Assembly (NCBI GenBank): GCA_044358835.1
Contig: JBIKNF010000017.1
Coordinates: 1 to 29,171, forward strand
Source of the DNA: JAJTHC01 sp044358835
GTDB taxonomy: Bacteria; Cyanobacteriota; Vampirovibrionia; Vampirovibrionales; JAJTHC01
Length of the DNA: 29,171 bases
Direction of reading: 5' to 3'
Shown piece after piece: positions 1 to 7,720 of this stretch; position 1 is the first letter of the stretch, and every line of letters begins with the position of its first letter. Made by a program: the position numbers and the translations under genes. The notes under the pieces are model-generated. The model had not been told where the DNA came from. It made no database searches and worked only from the letters and a program-made list of their open reading frames with translations.

Positions 1-22
1 TCCGAGCGGGTGAGCGCACTGC

Positions 23-200
23 GAATCCCCGAGCGATTTTGCGGACGTCGTGCAACGAGAATGATGCGAGGAGGTGGGGATTCAGGGGGGATTTTCAAGG
101 GGGGACGAAGGGGAGGAGAAACGCAATACGTCCTTCCCCGTCCCCCCTTGAACCGCCTTTGGGGGTTTGGGGAGTCTTTGGCGGCACAAAGACCCCCAAG
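23..200. repeat. Cluster of strong inverted repeats in non-coding DNA
   Basis: Three inverted repeats lie in the first 243 bases. GAATCCCC at 23-30 is matched by GGGGATTC at 76-83. TTCAAGGGGGGACG at 94-107 is perfectly complementary to 139-152, and the stem continues inward through AGGA/TCCT (114-117 with 131-134), giving roughly 20 paired bases around a short loop. A third stem, 167-180 with 187-199, pairs GTCTTTG with CAAAGAC and GGGG with CCCC, with one bulged A and a six-base loop. A plus-strand frame stays open from a GTG at 10 to 273, but its product is an Arg/Gly-rich string of no recognisable family. I read the segment as an intergenic repeat element, or part of a larger one cut by the window edge, and not as a gene. 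Confidence 0.6.
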
Positions 201-243
201 CACCAGCGTTAAACGGAGCGAGAAATCCAAAAAATCGAAAGAT

Positions 244-669
244 TCAGGAAATGAGAGGCTTAGTTATAAGTGAATACTGCTCAAAAAAAGACCTTAACTT
301 TTTTGGGATGTTTCCAGAGTGGTAATCTCCCTTCTTCAACCAGCTTTTTGTTGACAAGTAAGACTTAGCTTGCGGATATTCCAAAAGTTCATCATGTGGA
401 TAACAATATAACGTTGACTTCTCAATAAAGGCAATATAAATATCTTTACCGATGTATTTTTTGAACAATCCCCATCGTCCTTTAATCTGTATTTTTAGGA
501 AAGTATTTCCATCTATATGACACGCTAAAGCATCTGCCCCTTGCCAATCGTCCGAAAGTCTCATTAAGTTGAAACCATATTCAGCCAAAGCAGACGCTAT
601 TTTGTGGTAATTATAGTTTTCTTTTTGTTTACCATTTAATTCTTGATAATTAATTTTTGAAAATTTCAT
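244..669 (-). CDS. Small hypothetical protein, PD-(D/E)XK-nuclease-like
   Basis: 141 residues, ATG start at 669. The protein resembles a small family of conserved hypothetical proteins seen next to mobile DNA, recognisable from the stretches DDWQGAD (about residues 40-46) and LKIQIKGR (about 58-65). An acidic residue (D46) followed about 15 residues later by Q-x-K (Q61, K63) between hydrophobic strands fits a PD-(D/E)XK nuclease core with Gln in the usual Glu place; this is inference from pattern only. There is no signal peptide or membrane segment. The gene is clearly more AT-rich than its neighbours and begins 31 bases beyond the 3' end of a tRNA-Arg on the same strand, a common site for integrated DNA. 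The ribosome site is poor (GGGGG about 7 bases before ATG). It could also be a fragment of a lost island or a solitary endonuclease. Confidence 0.6.
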   Translation of the reverse strand: MKFSKINYQELNGKQKENYNYHKIASALAEYGFNLMRLSDDWQGADALACHIDGNTFLKIQIKGRWGLFKKYIGKDIYIAFIEKSTLYCYPHDELLEYPQAKSYLSTKSWLKKGDYHSGNIPKKLRSFFEQYSLITKPLIS

Positions 670-700
670 GTGAAGCCCCCATTTATAGAAAACGAAAAAA

Positions 701-774
701 CACCCCGAACAAGATTCGAACTTGTGACCGTCCGCTTAGAAGGCGGATGCTCTATCCAGCTGAGCTATCGAGGC
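701..774 (-). tRNA. tRNA-Arg (anticodon UCU)
   Basis: The reverse complement folds as a complete cloverleaf. The acceptor stem is GCCUCGA with UCGGGGU, closed by a G-U pair at 1-72. The D arm is GCUC/GAGC. The anticodon stem UCCGC/GCGGA carries the loop CUUCUAA (anticodon UCU, reading AGA and AGG). The T stem is ACAAG/CUUGU with loop UUCGAAU. The 3' CCA is not encoded: the discriminator G is followed by a T run (TTTTTT) that may act in termination. It sits downstream of the AI-2E-type gene cluster on the same strand and immediately upstream of the AT-rich hypothetical gene. Confidence 0.95.
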
Positions 775-854
775 GTTTTTTCATGGAATCTTCTTTTGAG
801 TTGAACTTTAAAGACTCATTTTACATGCTAACATAAAAAAGGGGAAACAGGCAC

Positions 855-2018
855 TTAGAACTCCGAAAAATCATCCGTATTCAAGGGGCGCCTTAGAAGG
901 GGGAGTCGTCTTTTGAAAGGGCTAAAGAAGAATAATCGCTTGGTACTGGCCACAATAACCGACAGAGGCAAGATAAACAACACGCCCCATAAGCCTGCTA
1001 CATCAACACTAATTAACAAAATAAACATCAAAATCAACGGGTGAACGTAATAGCGTTTGTCAAATAGGTGGGGACTTAAAAACTTGGCGCGTAAAAGGTG
1101 AAAGCCCCCTGCTATAAGCCCTAAAATAAGCAGTTTACTTAACGCCAGTTGTGCTATTAAAATTAACGCCGGCAACAATAAGCCCAACCAAGGCCCCAGT
1201 ACAGGAATAAAACACAATAAGGCGTACACAAAAGCAAGCAACCCCGCATAGCTTAGCCCTAATCCTTGAAACACCAGGTACATCAATACGCCGGAAACGA
1301 GAGCAATGACGGCGTAAGCTTTCACAGTGCGAAACATCAAGACTTGACTAAGCACCACCCCGCGCGCCAAACGATTATTACGACTATTGGGTAACAACAC
1401 GGTGACCAACTTGGTGATTTTAGCGCCATCCACCAAGAGATATAGTGAGATTAACTGCCCCATTAAAATATAAAAAAGGGGTGTAATACTTTTAGAACCC
1501 AACGTATATAACCCCCCCACCAAGTGGTTTTGTAGCAAGTGGAGCTGATCTCTAATTACATGAGGCAAGGTGAAATCTAGATCTTTTTGAAGTTGCCACA
1601 ATAACCTTTCTACCTGATGAAAGGCTTTGGGAATGAACTGCTGTAATTCATTGAATTGCAGGCTTAAAGAAGGCAAAATTGTGACGACAAACACAAAGAA
1701 AAAGAACAAAATACACGCATAGGCAATCACGACACTGACATGCCGAGACACTTTAAACACTGGTTTTTTGAGCACTTGACACGTGCCTTTAATGGCGACA
1801 TTGAGAACAGCATCCACAAATAAAACCCAGCATAACACAATGAACGTAAAATTATAGGCCCCTACAAGTACCATAATTTCATTAAAAAGCAGTTGTACGA
1901 GATGGAAACTTGCAATCAATAATAAAAAAGTGCCCAGAAGGCTCAAGTTGATTTTAAGCCATCGTGAAGAAGACGAAAGCGCTGAAGGTTTTGAATCGGA
2001 TAGGGATGAAGACGGCAT
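855..2018 (-). CDS. AI-2E/PerM-family membrane protein (second copy)
   Basis: 387 residues, ATG at 2018. It is an integral membrane protein of the AI-2E transporter (PF01594, PerM/TqsA) family. The family's order is visible: three hydrophobic segments in the first ~115 residues, a soluble amphipathic stretch (about 120-170), then a dense block of membrane helices to about residue 365. The block includes the family-typical segment LLCFIPVLGPWLGLLLPA and a late segment containing HPLILMFILL. Family members have been linked to autoinducer-2 export and to sodium/proton antiport, so the substrate cannot be named. The N-terminus is Ser-rich and the C-terminus basic (RLPLLRRPL). It follows another gene of the same family after 36 bases and is more diverged from family consensus than that one. 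No clear ribosome site precedes the ATG, which suggests translation coupled to the upstream gene. Confidence 0.8.
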   Translation of the reverse strand: MPSSSLSDSKPSALSSSSRWLKINLSLLGTFLLLIASFHLVQLLFNEIMVLVGAYNFTFIVLCWVLFVDAVLNVAIKGTCQVLKKPVFKVSRHVSVVIAYACILFFFFVFVVTILPSLSLQFNELQQFIPKAFHQVERLLWQLQKDLDFTLPHVIRDQLHLLQNHLVGGLYTLGSKSITPLFYILMGQLISLYLLVDGAKITKLVTVLLPNSRNNRLARGVVLSQVLMFRTVKAYAVIALVSGVLMYLVFQGLGLSYAGLLAFVYALLCFIPVLGPWLGLLLPALILIAQLALSKLLILGLIAGGFHLLRAKFLSPHLFDKRYYVHPLILMFILLISVDVAGLWGVLFILPLSVIVASTKRLFFFSPFKRRLPLLRRPLNTDDFSEF

Positions 2019-2054
2019 AGCAGGGGTTACTCAGGCATTTTGAAGGGGGGGTAT

Positions 2055-3296
2055 TCAATAGATCGAAGATTTTGTGGGGGAAAGGGCGTCGAGTTTAGGG
2101 GCATTAAACTGAAAGGTTTTCAGGCGTTTTAGGGTCACCAGTGTAATGGCGGCAAGCGGAATCGCGAGCAAAATCCCGAGAATGCCTCCAAGCTTTCCAC
2201 AAATAATGAGTGAAACAATCACAAAAACGGGATGCATGCCCAAGGCATTGCCAAAAAAGTGGGGTTGAATGAAGTTGTCCTTTAAAGTTTGCCAAAGGTA
2301 ACTGCTGGCAAACACACCGAGCAACGTCGTAAAATTGCCTGTCAACACAATCACTACTAAGGCAGGCGTAAAGCCAATATAAGTCCCCACCATAGGTAAA
2401 AGTTCCGAAATGGCGAAAATACTGGCCAGTAGCAACGCATAAGGCACCCCAAACAAACTGTAAATCACAAACATGTAAAGCCCTGTAATCAAGCCTAAAA
2501 AAACCTGCCCTTGCACAAAGGCAAGCATAATAAGGTGCAAGTCACTCGCAAAGTTTTGAACGTGTTGCCGTAAACCAATGGGCAAGTGGGTGTACAGGCT
2601 CGTCATGGTGCTTTGCCCTTCCAGTAACGCGTAAAACACGTACACAATCAGCAGCACTCCCCACAAAATACGCGTCAACCCGGCACTTAAAAACACATTC
2701 CCCTGCCCAACACTTAATTGAAACCATGACGCAATCGATTCCATCACCGCTGGTGGCACCCGCCACGTCATGGGTCGCAAGGCATCGTAAGAATCAATAA
2801 AAGGGAGGTTTTTAATGAACGGGATTAAAGAGGGATACTGATGCCCCAGAGCATCGATTTTTAATTTAAGCCCTATGGTCATTTTACTTAAGGTTAAGGG
2901 CAATTCTTTTAAAAAGGTCAATGTTTCGAGTTTAAGAGTAGGCAACAATTGCGTAAGTATGATTGAAGCCACGTAAAGCCCTATAAAATAAACGGCCGAA
3001 AGCACGATTAGTCGTAGTAATTTTTTTCGTTCGCCAAGGAACGAAGGGCGGTTCCATAAGGCCATTTCAATGCCGTCAAAAAGTTTAAGGAGTCCTTGTT
3101 CAAGCCATAATACAGGCGCCAGTAAAAGATACACAAAAACACTGCCCACCACTAAGAGTGAAACCGTCAAGGGGAGGAGTCCCGCAATGTAAGCCAAGGC
3201 ATACATGTTTAGAAAAAATAACACCATTACCCACAGTCGAGTGGTATAACGATCCAAATAAGGCTTTGACGTGACACGAAAGTTTTGCGTGAACAC
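2055..3296 (-). CDS. AI-2E/PerM-family membrane protein (first copy)
   Basis: 413 residues. The start is GTG at 3296, with AAAGGG seven bases upstream, inside the end of the preceding gene. This is the clearer of the two AI-2E family (PF01594) proteins here. It has four N-terminal hydrophobic segments (about 23-70 and 96-118), a soluble middle, then helices from about residue 205 with the family signature around FAISELLPMVGTYIGFTPA and the conserved closing motif HPVFVIVSLIICGKLGGILG. The product is a multi-pass inner-membrane protein of uncertain substrate. The stop codon of the DUF948-like gene lies 3 bases upstream of its start, so the genes are almost certainly co-transcribed and coupled. 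Side-by-side paralogues suggest an old tandem duplication followed by divergence or a heteromeric complex. Confidence 0.88.
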   Translation of the reverse strand: MFTQNFRVTSKPYLDRYTTRLWVMVLFFLNMYALAYIAGLLPLTVSLLVVGSVFVYLLLAPVLWLEQGLLKLFDGIEMALWNRPSFLGERKKLLRLIVLSAVYFIGLYVASIILTQLLPTLKLETLTFLKELPLTLSKMTIGLKLKIDALGHQYPSLIPFIKNLPFIDSYDALRPMTWRVPPAVMESIASWFQLSVGQGNVFLSAGLTRILWGVLLIVYVFYALLEGQSTMTSLYTHLPIGLRQHVQNFASDLHLIMLAFVQGQVFLGLITGLYMFVIYSLFGVPYALLLASIFAISELLPMVGTYIGFTPALVVIVLTGNFTTLLGVFASSYLWQTLKDNFIQPHFFGNALGMHPVFVIVSLIICGKLGGILGILLAIPLAAITLVTLKRLKTFQFNAPKLDALSPTKSSIY

Positions 3297-3299
3297 GAA

Positions 3300-3743
3300 C
3301 TACCCTTTCTGACTGCCTGACAAAACATCCGTTTCAGTGGGGGGGGCCTGTTTTGGGGGCGTTTTTGTGCTTGAAGAAGGGGCATCTAACCATTGATTCA
3401 ATGCATGGCTTGCCCATTGCTTGAGTCCACAAAGGCCTGAAAGACCCCATGACTTGGCTTGATTTAACACAGCAGGAACGTTTCCTAAAGAACGCTGAAT
3501 AAGCTCAACCCCTGAATCCACTTGTTCAACTAAACGCGCCGTATGACTTGTAATGGCTCTTAAATCTTGAATCAAAGGCACTAAATCAAAACGCGCGATG
3601 TTAATAAAATCCAAGGCGTGTTGTAATAAGAACAAGGATTTGTACAACAAAAGCGCCAACAATACACCCACAGGAATCAATAACACGGTGAGCAATTCGA
3701 ACATTTTGGCGAGTTGAACGTCAGCTAAAGAATTGGCGAACAT
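3300..3743 (-). CDS. DUF948-like membrane-anchored protein
   Basis: 147 residues, ATG at 3743. One membrane segment at about residues 14-38 (LLTVLLIPVGVLLALLLY) is followed by a long amphipathic region without breaks (about 40-95), then a Pro/Thr-rich tail (SSSTKTPPKQAPPTETD). That pattern fits DUF948, a family of N-terminally anchored proteins with a coiled-coil-like body often found beside YtxH proteins in Firmicutes and Cyanobacteria. Its function is unknown; envelope or stress roles are usually proposed from context. It lies between the YtxH-like gene (22-base gap) and the AI-2E gene (3-base gap) on the same strand. The assignment rests on pattern and neighbourhood. Confidence 0.65.
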   Translation of the reverse strand: MFANSLADVQLAKMFELLTVLLIPVGVLLALLLYKSLFLLQHALDFINIARFDLVPLIQDLRAITSHTARLVEQVDSGVELIQRSLGNVPAVLNQAKSWGLSGLCGLKQWASHALNQWLDAPSSSTKTPPKQAPPTETDVLSGSQKG

Positions 3744-3765
3744 GGGCGTTACTTTCTAGCAAGGC

Positions 3766-4164
3766 TTAAGTCTGTAATGAAGACTCAATGGTTTGTGGGG
3801 GTTGCACGGCTTCTTCCGCGTCAAGGTCATCATCGTGCCAAGCAACATCTTCACGAGACTTGGCTTCGTTTATTTTTTTGGCATCTTGAGTGGCTTGCCA
3901 TTTATTCCAGCGCTTTTCCAACGAATAACGCTTTTCATCTAAGTATTGACGCGCCTTACTATAAGGATTTTCCACTTCTTCTTTGAGGTGTTCTACGCCT
4001 TCTTTAAGATCAGAACTCGTGTCATCCACCCATTTTTTAGCCAAGCGACGGTTTTCACTTCCACTATTGGGGCTGTAAAGCAGGCTAAGTAACGCCCCTG
4101 TCAATGCCCCTACCAGGAGCCCTAACAAAAAGTTTTGTAAGGAATTGTCTTGAGATTTGGACAT
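3766..4164 (-). CDS. YtxH-like general stress/envelope protein
   Basis: 132 residues, ATG at 4164, preceded by an excellent ribosome site (AAAGGAGA, about 9 bases upstream). The N-terminus FLLGLLVGALTGALLSLLYS is the YtxH hallmark: a Gly-rich membrane helix followed by a P-x-S-G turn (YSPNSGSENRRLAKKW). The rest is a highly charged, probably helical segment (about 40-100), and the tail is acidic (DDDLDAEEA). YtxH proteins are small, membrane-anchored and stress-associated, with no known enzymatic activity. It is the first gene of the minus-strand cluster running to the tRNA-Arg, so the promoter should lie between 4165 and 4328. Confidence 0.75.
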   Translation of the reverse strand: MSKSQDNSLQNFLLGLLVGALTGALLSLLYSPNSGSENRRLAKKWVDDTSSDLKEGVEHLKEEVENPYSKARQYLDEKRYSLEKRWNKWQATQDAKKINEAKSREDVAWHDDDLDAEEAVQPPQTIESSLQT

Positions 4165-4216
4165 GAGAAGCGTCTCCTTTCATTAAGGGTAAGGGTTTAC
4201 TTATAGTTTAGTGCTT

Positions 4217-4245
4217 TTGTCGTATTTTTGCAAACTTTTTATAAA
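4217..4245 (+). promoter_or_regulatory. Candidate sigma-70 promoter for the iminopeptidase-oppBC genes
   Basis: TTGTCG at 4217-4222, a 17-base spacer and TATAAA at 4240-4245 form a reasonable vegetative promoter about 85 bases before the ATG at 4329. The spacer between the divergent genes is AT-rich. A ribosome site (AGAAGGAAA) stands just before the ATG. Confidence 0.4.
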
Positions 4246-4328
4246 ATATAAAGGATTCAAGACGTCTAGTATGTTATAGAAAGCCAGAAACTTGGTGTAC
4301 AATAGTTTAATATAGAAGGAAATATTGT

Positions 4329-5342
4329 ATGCCCTTATTTCAAGCTGAACGTTTGCCTCCTGCGGTAGACTACCCCGAAATCACCCCTTATAAGACGTAT
4401 CGTTTGCCGGTGTCTAACTTACATACCTTGTATGTAGAAGAAAGTGGTAACCCTCATGGTGTGCCTTTTTTGTTCCTACACGGAGGCCCCGGTTCAGGAT
4501 GCAGCGAAAAACACCGTAAGCTTTTTGATCCCACCCTCTTTCGCATCATCATCCACGATCAACGCGGGGCAGGACGCTCAACCCCTCATGCCAGCTTGCA
4601 AGAAAATACCACATGGCATTTGGTGTCTGACCTCAACACCATTCGAGAACACTTGGGCATTGAACAATGGATCGTCTTTGGCGGATCGTGGGGGTCAACG
4701 CTTGCCTTGGCGTATGCCCAAAGCTTTCCACAGCATTGCTTGAGCTTGGTGCTGCGAGGCATCTTCCTAGGCACGGCGGATGAAGTCAAGTGGTTGTATC
4801 AAGAAGGGGCCAATGCGCTTTCTCCTCACTTATGGCAAGACTTTGAAGCGGGTATTCCCCCTGAAGAACGGCATGATATGGTTGCAGCGTATTATAAACG
4901 GCTGACTGGGGTGAATAAACAAAAACGCCTAGACGCTTGTAAACGCTGGGCCAGATGGGAAATCAGTAATTGTACCCTACATGTGGATGACGCTTTATGC
5001 AAGCAGTTTGAAGCGGATGATCACGCCGTTTCATTGGCGCGTATTGAATGCCATTACTTTATGAATCACTGCTTTTTTGACAGTAAAAACGAAATTCTTA
5101 ACCCCCAACGACTTGAGGCCATTCGTCACCTGCCTTTAAGCATTGTACATGGGCGCTATGACTTGGTTTGCCCGCTTAAAAATGCGTGGCTTTTATATGA
5201 AGCCTTGCCCCATGCCGATTTTTACTTGGCTGCCGAAGCAGGCCATGCCAGTTCTGAAAAGGGACTGAAGGATGCGCTACATTATGTGGTGCATCGTTAT
5301 GGGGAAGCGGTACATATGAAAAAGACCTATGCCACTGGTTGA
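4329..5342 (+). CDS. pip: Prolyl iminopeptidase (alpha/beta hydrolase)
   Basis: 337 residues, close to the usual 310-330 of the family, with an ATG preceded by AGAAGGAAA. The enzyme removes N-terminal proline from peptides in the cytoplasm. Diagnostic features are HGGPGSG at 51-57 (oxyanion-hole loop), DQRGAGRS at about 77-84, the nucleophile elbow GGSWGS with Ser120, Asp278 in HGRYDLVCP, and His306 in AGHASSEKG, which completes the Ser-Asp-His triad. The N-terminal segment PEITPYKTYRLPV is also typical. The stop codon is 15 bases before the first of two oligopeptide-type permease genes on the same strand, so imported proline-containing peptides may be its substrate. The family (peptidase S33) is clear; other amino-terminal specificities cannot be excluded from sequence. 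Confidence 0.92.
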   Translation: MPLFQAERLPPAVDYPEITPYKTYRLPVSNLHTLYVEESGNPHGVPFLFLHGGPGSGCSEKHRKLFDPTLFRIIIHDQRGAGRSTPHASLQENTTWHLVSDLNTIREHLGIEQWIVFGGSWGSTLALAYAQSFPQHCLSLVLRGIFLGTADEVKWLYQEGANALSPHLWQDFEAGIPPEERHDMVAAYYKRLTGVNKQKRLDACKRWARWEISNCTLHVDDALCKQFEADDHAVSLARIECHYFMNHCFFDSKNEILNPQRLEAIRHLPLSIVHGRYDLVCPLKNAWLLYEALPHADFYLAAEAGHASSEKGLKDALHYVVHRYGEAVHMKKTYATG

Positions 5343-5357
5343 GAGGACGTCCCCTAG

Positions 5358-6302
5358 ATGATGATGGTTCGCGCCAGTACGGATTTTTCAAGATGGTTTT
5401 TACGGCGTTTGCTTGAAGGCCTAGTAACCTTGTTTATGGTGTTGCTTTTAACGTTTTTTCTGCTTCGTTTAATGCCGGGCAATCCCTTTGACGGGGACAA
5501 GGGTCTGTCTCCTTTGGTGAAGCAGGCGTTAGAAACCCGTTTTCACTTAAATGAACCGATGTGGGTTCAATTCGTTCTGTATTTAAAAGGCCTATTTCAC
5601 GGAGATTTAGGACCTTCACTCACCCAAGAAGGTCGTTTGGTGGGGGATATGCTCAAGGACGCTTTGCCGACTTCTTTTGGACTGGGTTTTTTGGCATTGG
5701 TGTTGGGCGTGCCTGTGGGGGTTTTGACCGCGATTTGGGGGAATCAAACGCCATCTAAAAACGTGGTAGGGACTTTGGATTCGATCGCCTCTTTATTTTT
5801 GGCTTCCCCTAGTTTTTTAGTGGCGGGGGTGTTGATCTTGACCTTTAGCGTGAGTTTGGGTTGGCTTCCCGCAGCAACCTTAACAACGCCCTTGCACTGG
5901 ATTTTACCTGTGGTGACGCTGGCTATTGTGCCGTATACTTTCACCTATCTCTTGCTCAAGCAGTCCCTTGCCGATGAATCAGCGGCCTTGTACCTACAAA
6001 TGAAGCAGGCGGCAGGTATTCCCCCTGTACAAGTGTTTATGCGCCACTTGTTGCGAAATGCTTGGTTGCCTGTATTGTCTCTGGCGGGGCCTTTGGTTGC
6101 GAATGTGATGACAGGATCTTTTGCCATAGAAGTTTTATATGCGATTCCAGGTTTAGGACGCCAATTCGTTTCAGCCATTATTAACCGTGATTACACTGTT
6201 GTGATGGGATCTACCCTACTGTATGCGACGCTCCTTCTGCTGATGAATCTACTTGCGGATATGTGTATTGTGGGGCTAGATCCTCGCCGTCGGGAGGCGT
6301 AA
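5358..6302 (+). CDS. Oligopeptide/dipeptide ABC permease, OppB/DppB type
   Basis: 314 residues, the usual size. It starts at one of three consecutive ATG codons (5358, 5361, 5364); GAGAGG lies about 12 bases upstream. The first membrane helix (about 12-38) leads into LLRLMPGNPFDGD, the conserved OppB-family motif at the periplasmic edge. A large periplasmic loop follows, then five helices. The cytoplasmic EAA loop is visible as MKQAAGIPPVQVFMRHLLRNA, and the family-typical EVLYAIPGLGRQF follows it. It pairs with the OppC-type gene 3 bases downstream to form the membrane channel of a peptide importer. No binding protein or ATPase gene is adjacent, so these must be encoded elsewhere. Confidence 0.9.
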   Translation: MMMVRASTDFSRWFLRRLLEGLVTLFMVLLLTFFLLRLMPGNPFDGDKGLSPLVKQALETRFHLNEPMWVQFVLYLKGLFHGDLGPSLTQEGRLVGDMLKDALPTSFGLGFLALVLGVPVGVLTAIWGNQTPSKNVVGTLDSIASLFLASPSFLVAGVLILTFSVSLGWLPAATLTTPLHWILPVVTLAIVPYTFTYLLLKQSLADESAALYLQMKQAAGIPPVQVFMRHLLRNAWLPVLSLAGPLVANVMTGSFAIEVLYAIPGLGRQFVSAIINRDYTVVMGSTLLYATLLLLMNLLADMCIVGLDPRRREA

Positions 6303-6305
6303 AGC

Positions 6306-7160
6306 ATGACTCAAACATCGTCCCCACGTTCATGGTCGCTCTTGTTTGCTTATGTTATTTTGGGTTTCACGCTTATTTTGATGGGCGTCGCCTTTTTTAG
6401 AGATGCCACCACCATTCACCGTTTTGATGCCGGCTTACTTCCTTTTCAAACCTGGCGCTACCCACTGGGTACCGATGACTTGGGACGTGATTTACTCGCA
6501 CGCCTTTCAGTGGGGACGCAAATTTCTATGACGGTGGGCATCGCCACCGCCTTAGTGGCTTCGGCGTTTGGCAGTTTCTATGGCGTAAGCGCAGGTATGT
6601 TGGGTGGGCGTTTAGGGGATGCCTTAATGCGGGGGGTAGATGTGCTTTATAGCTTACCAGGTCTTATGGTCGTGGTGTTGTTGAGCGTCTTTTTAGAGCC
6701 TCTGTTGTTGAACGTGGTTCCGCCTACCTTTGCGCCTGTGGTGAAACTAAGTAGTTTGGTGATGGCCTTGTCCTTCTTTAGTTGTCCTGAATCAGCACGG
6801 CTGATTCGTGGGCAAGTGCTGGCCTTAAAACAACAAGCCTTTGTGGCCGCGTTTTATACACTAGGGGGGGGGTTAAGACGGCTGATTTTCGTTCATTTCT
6901 TACCGAATCTCTTGCCTTATGTGATGATTAGTATTATGGTGGCCGTGCCTCGTGCGATATTGACGGAATCGACGTTAAGCTTTATTGGCTTGGGCATGGA
7001 AGCCCCCTTGAGCAGTTGGGGGACTTTGGCCTATGAAGGCTGGTTTTTAATACGAGTACAGCCTCATGTGGTGCTAGAAGCATCGCTTGCGATTGCCTTA
7101 AGCATGTGGGCGATGAATACCCTGATTCGTGATTTGAAGACGCGTTGGGCGCTGAGGTAG
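6306..7160 (+). CDS. Oligopeptide/dipeptide ABC permease, OppC/DppC type
   Basis: 284 residues, the usual length. The ATG follows GGGAGGCG, which overlaps the end of the OppB-type gene. The N-terminal helix (about 12-30) is followed by the motif YPLGTDDLGRDLLARL, diagnostic of OppC/DppC proteins. The EAA-type loop is poorer than usual (QVLALKQQAFVAAFYTLGG), where most relatives have an EAA..G consensus. It then continues with HFLPNLLPYVMI and ESTLSFIGLGMEAPLSSWG, strongly conserved in the family. It forms a heterodimeric channel with the upstream permease. It is the last gene of the unit: the next gene, minE, converges on it 56 bases away with no clear hairpin terminator between. Confidence 0.9.
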   Translation: MTQTSSPRSWSLLFAYVILGFTLILMGVAFFRDATTIHRFDAGLLPFQTWRYPLGTDDLGRDLLARLSVGTQISMTVGIATALVASAFGSFYGVSAGMLGGRLGDALMRGVDVLYSLPGLMVVVLLSVFLEPLLLNVVPPTFAPVVKLSSLVMALSFFSCPESARLIRGQVLALKQQAFVAAFYTLGGGLRRLIFVHFLPNLLPYVMISIMVAVPRAILTESTLSFIGLGMEAPLSSWGTLAYEGWFLIRVQPHVVLEASLAIALSMWAMNTLIRDLKTRWALR

Positions 7161-7216
7161 TTCCAACGTTACAGCACTGTAGGGAAAACATTTAAAAGAC
7201 TATACCACCCCAGTTT

Positions 7217-7648
7217 CTAAACACTCGTGGGTTTGGCGCTTTGTTTGGTGCTGGCCTTAGATTTTGAGGCTGGGCGAGCGTCTACATCTTGCACGGGGTC
7301 TTTTTTTACCGTATCCGTGGCATCTCGCTTTAGTTTAACAGGAATACTTGCCATCAAGGCCACTTGATTCGTTTCAGGATCTGTTTCTAAGTTAAGCTCA
7401 ATGTCTTGCTTGTCAATTTCAATGTATTTTGAAATCACCGTCACCAGCTCATCTCGCATGGCTTCAATCACGTGGGGTTCAAGTTGCGTACGGTCATGCA
7501 TCAACACCAAACGCAAACGATTATACGCAGAAGAGCGTCCTGAAGGGGTGGCCTCATCCGCATCGAAGTTTTTGTCTAAAGGATTGCTAGAGGTAGAGGC
7601 ATTTTCTAAAGTGGTTAAACCAAATAAATGAAGGAGTTGTTTAAACAT
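7217..7648 (-). CDS. minE: MinE, cell division topological specificity factor, with C-terminal extension
   Basis: 143 residues from the ATG at 7648. I prefer this to an upstream TTG at 7705 because GAAAGGT lies about 9 bases before it and the product then begins MFKQLLHLFG, a typical MinE membrane-targeting N-terminus. MinE stimulates MinD ATPase and drives pole-to-pole oscillation. The core is evident: RLRLVLMHDR (anti-MinCD helix/strand), then EAMRDELVTVISKYIEID and DPETNQVALMASIPV. Compared with E. coli MinE (88 residues) there is a longer linker (about 15-38) and an extra tail of about 40 residues rich in Lys, Ala, Ser and Asp (from about residue 105). It lies downstream of minD on the same strand, 72 bases away. 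Confidence 0.92.
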   Translation of the reverse strand: MFKQLLHLFGLTTLENASTSSNPLDKNFDADEATPSGRSSAYNRLRLVLMHDRTQLEPHVIEAMRDELVTVISKYIEIDKQDIELNLETDPETNQVALMASIPVKLKRDATDTVKKDPVQDVDARPASKSKASTKQSAKPTSV

Positions 7649-7720
7649 ATCTATAGACCTTTCTATCAGTAATCGGCAAATAAGCGGTTTTTTCTTTTGG
7701 GCCAAACAGGGCCAAAAAGC

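Noticed and set aside
10..273. Plus-strand open frame of 87 codons from a GTG
   Set aside because: It spans the inverted-repeat cluster, has an Arg/Gly-rich product without recognisable features, no ribosome site, and overlaps the end of the minus-strand gene.
7649..7705. Longer MinE starting at TTG 7705
   Set aside because: The added residues are not MinE-like, and the ATG at 7648 has a good ribosome site and the expected MFKQLL- start.
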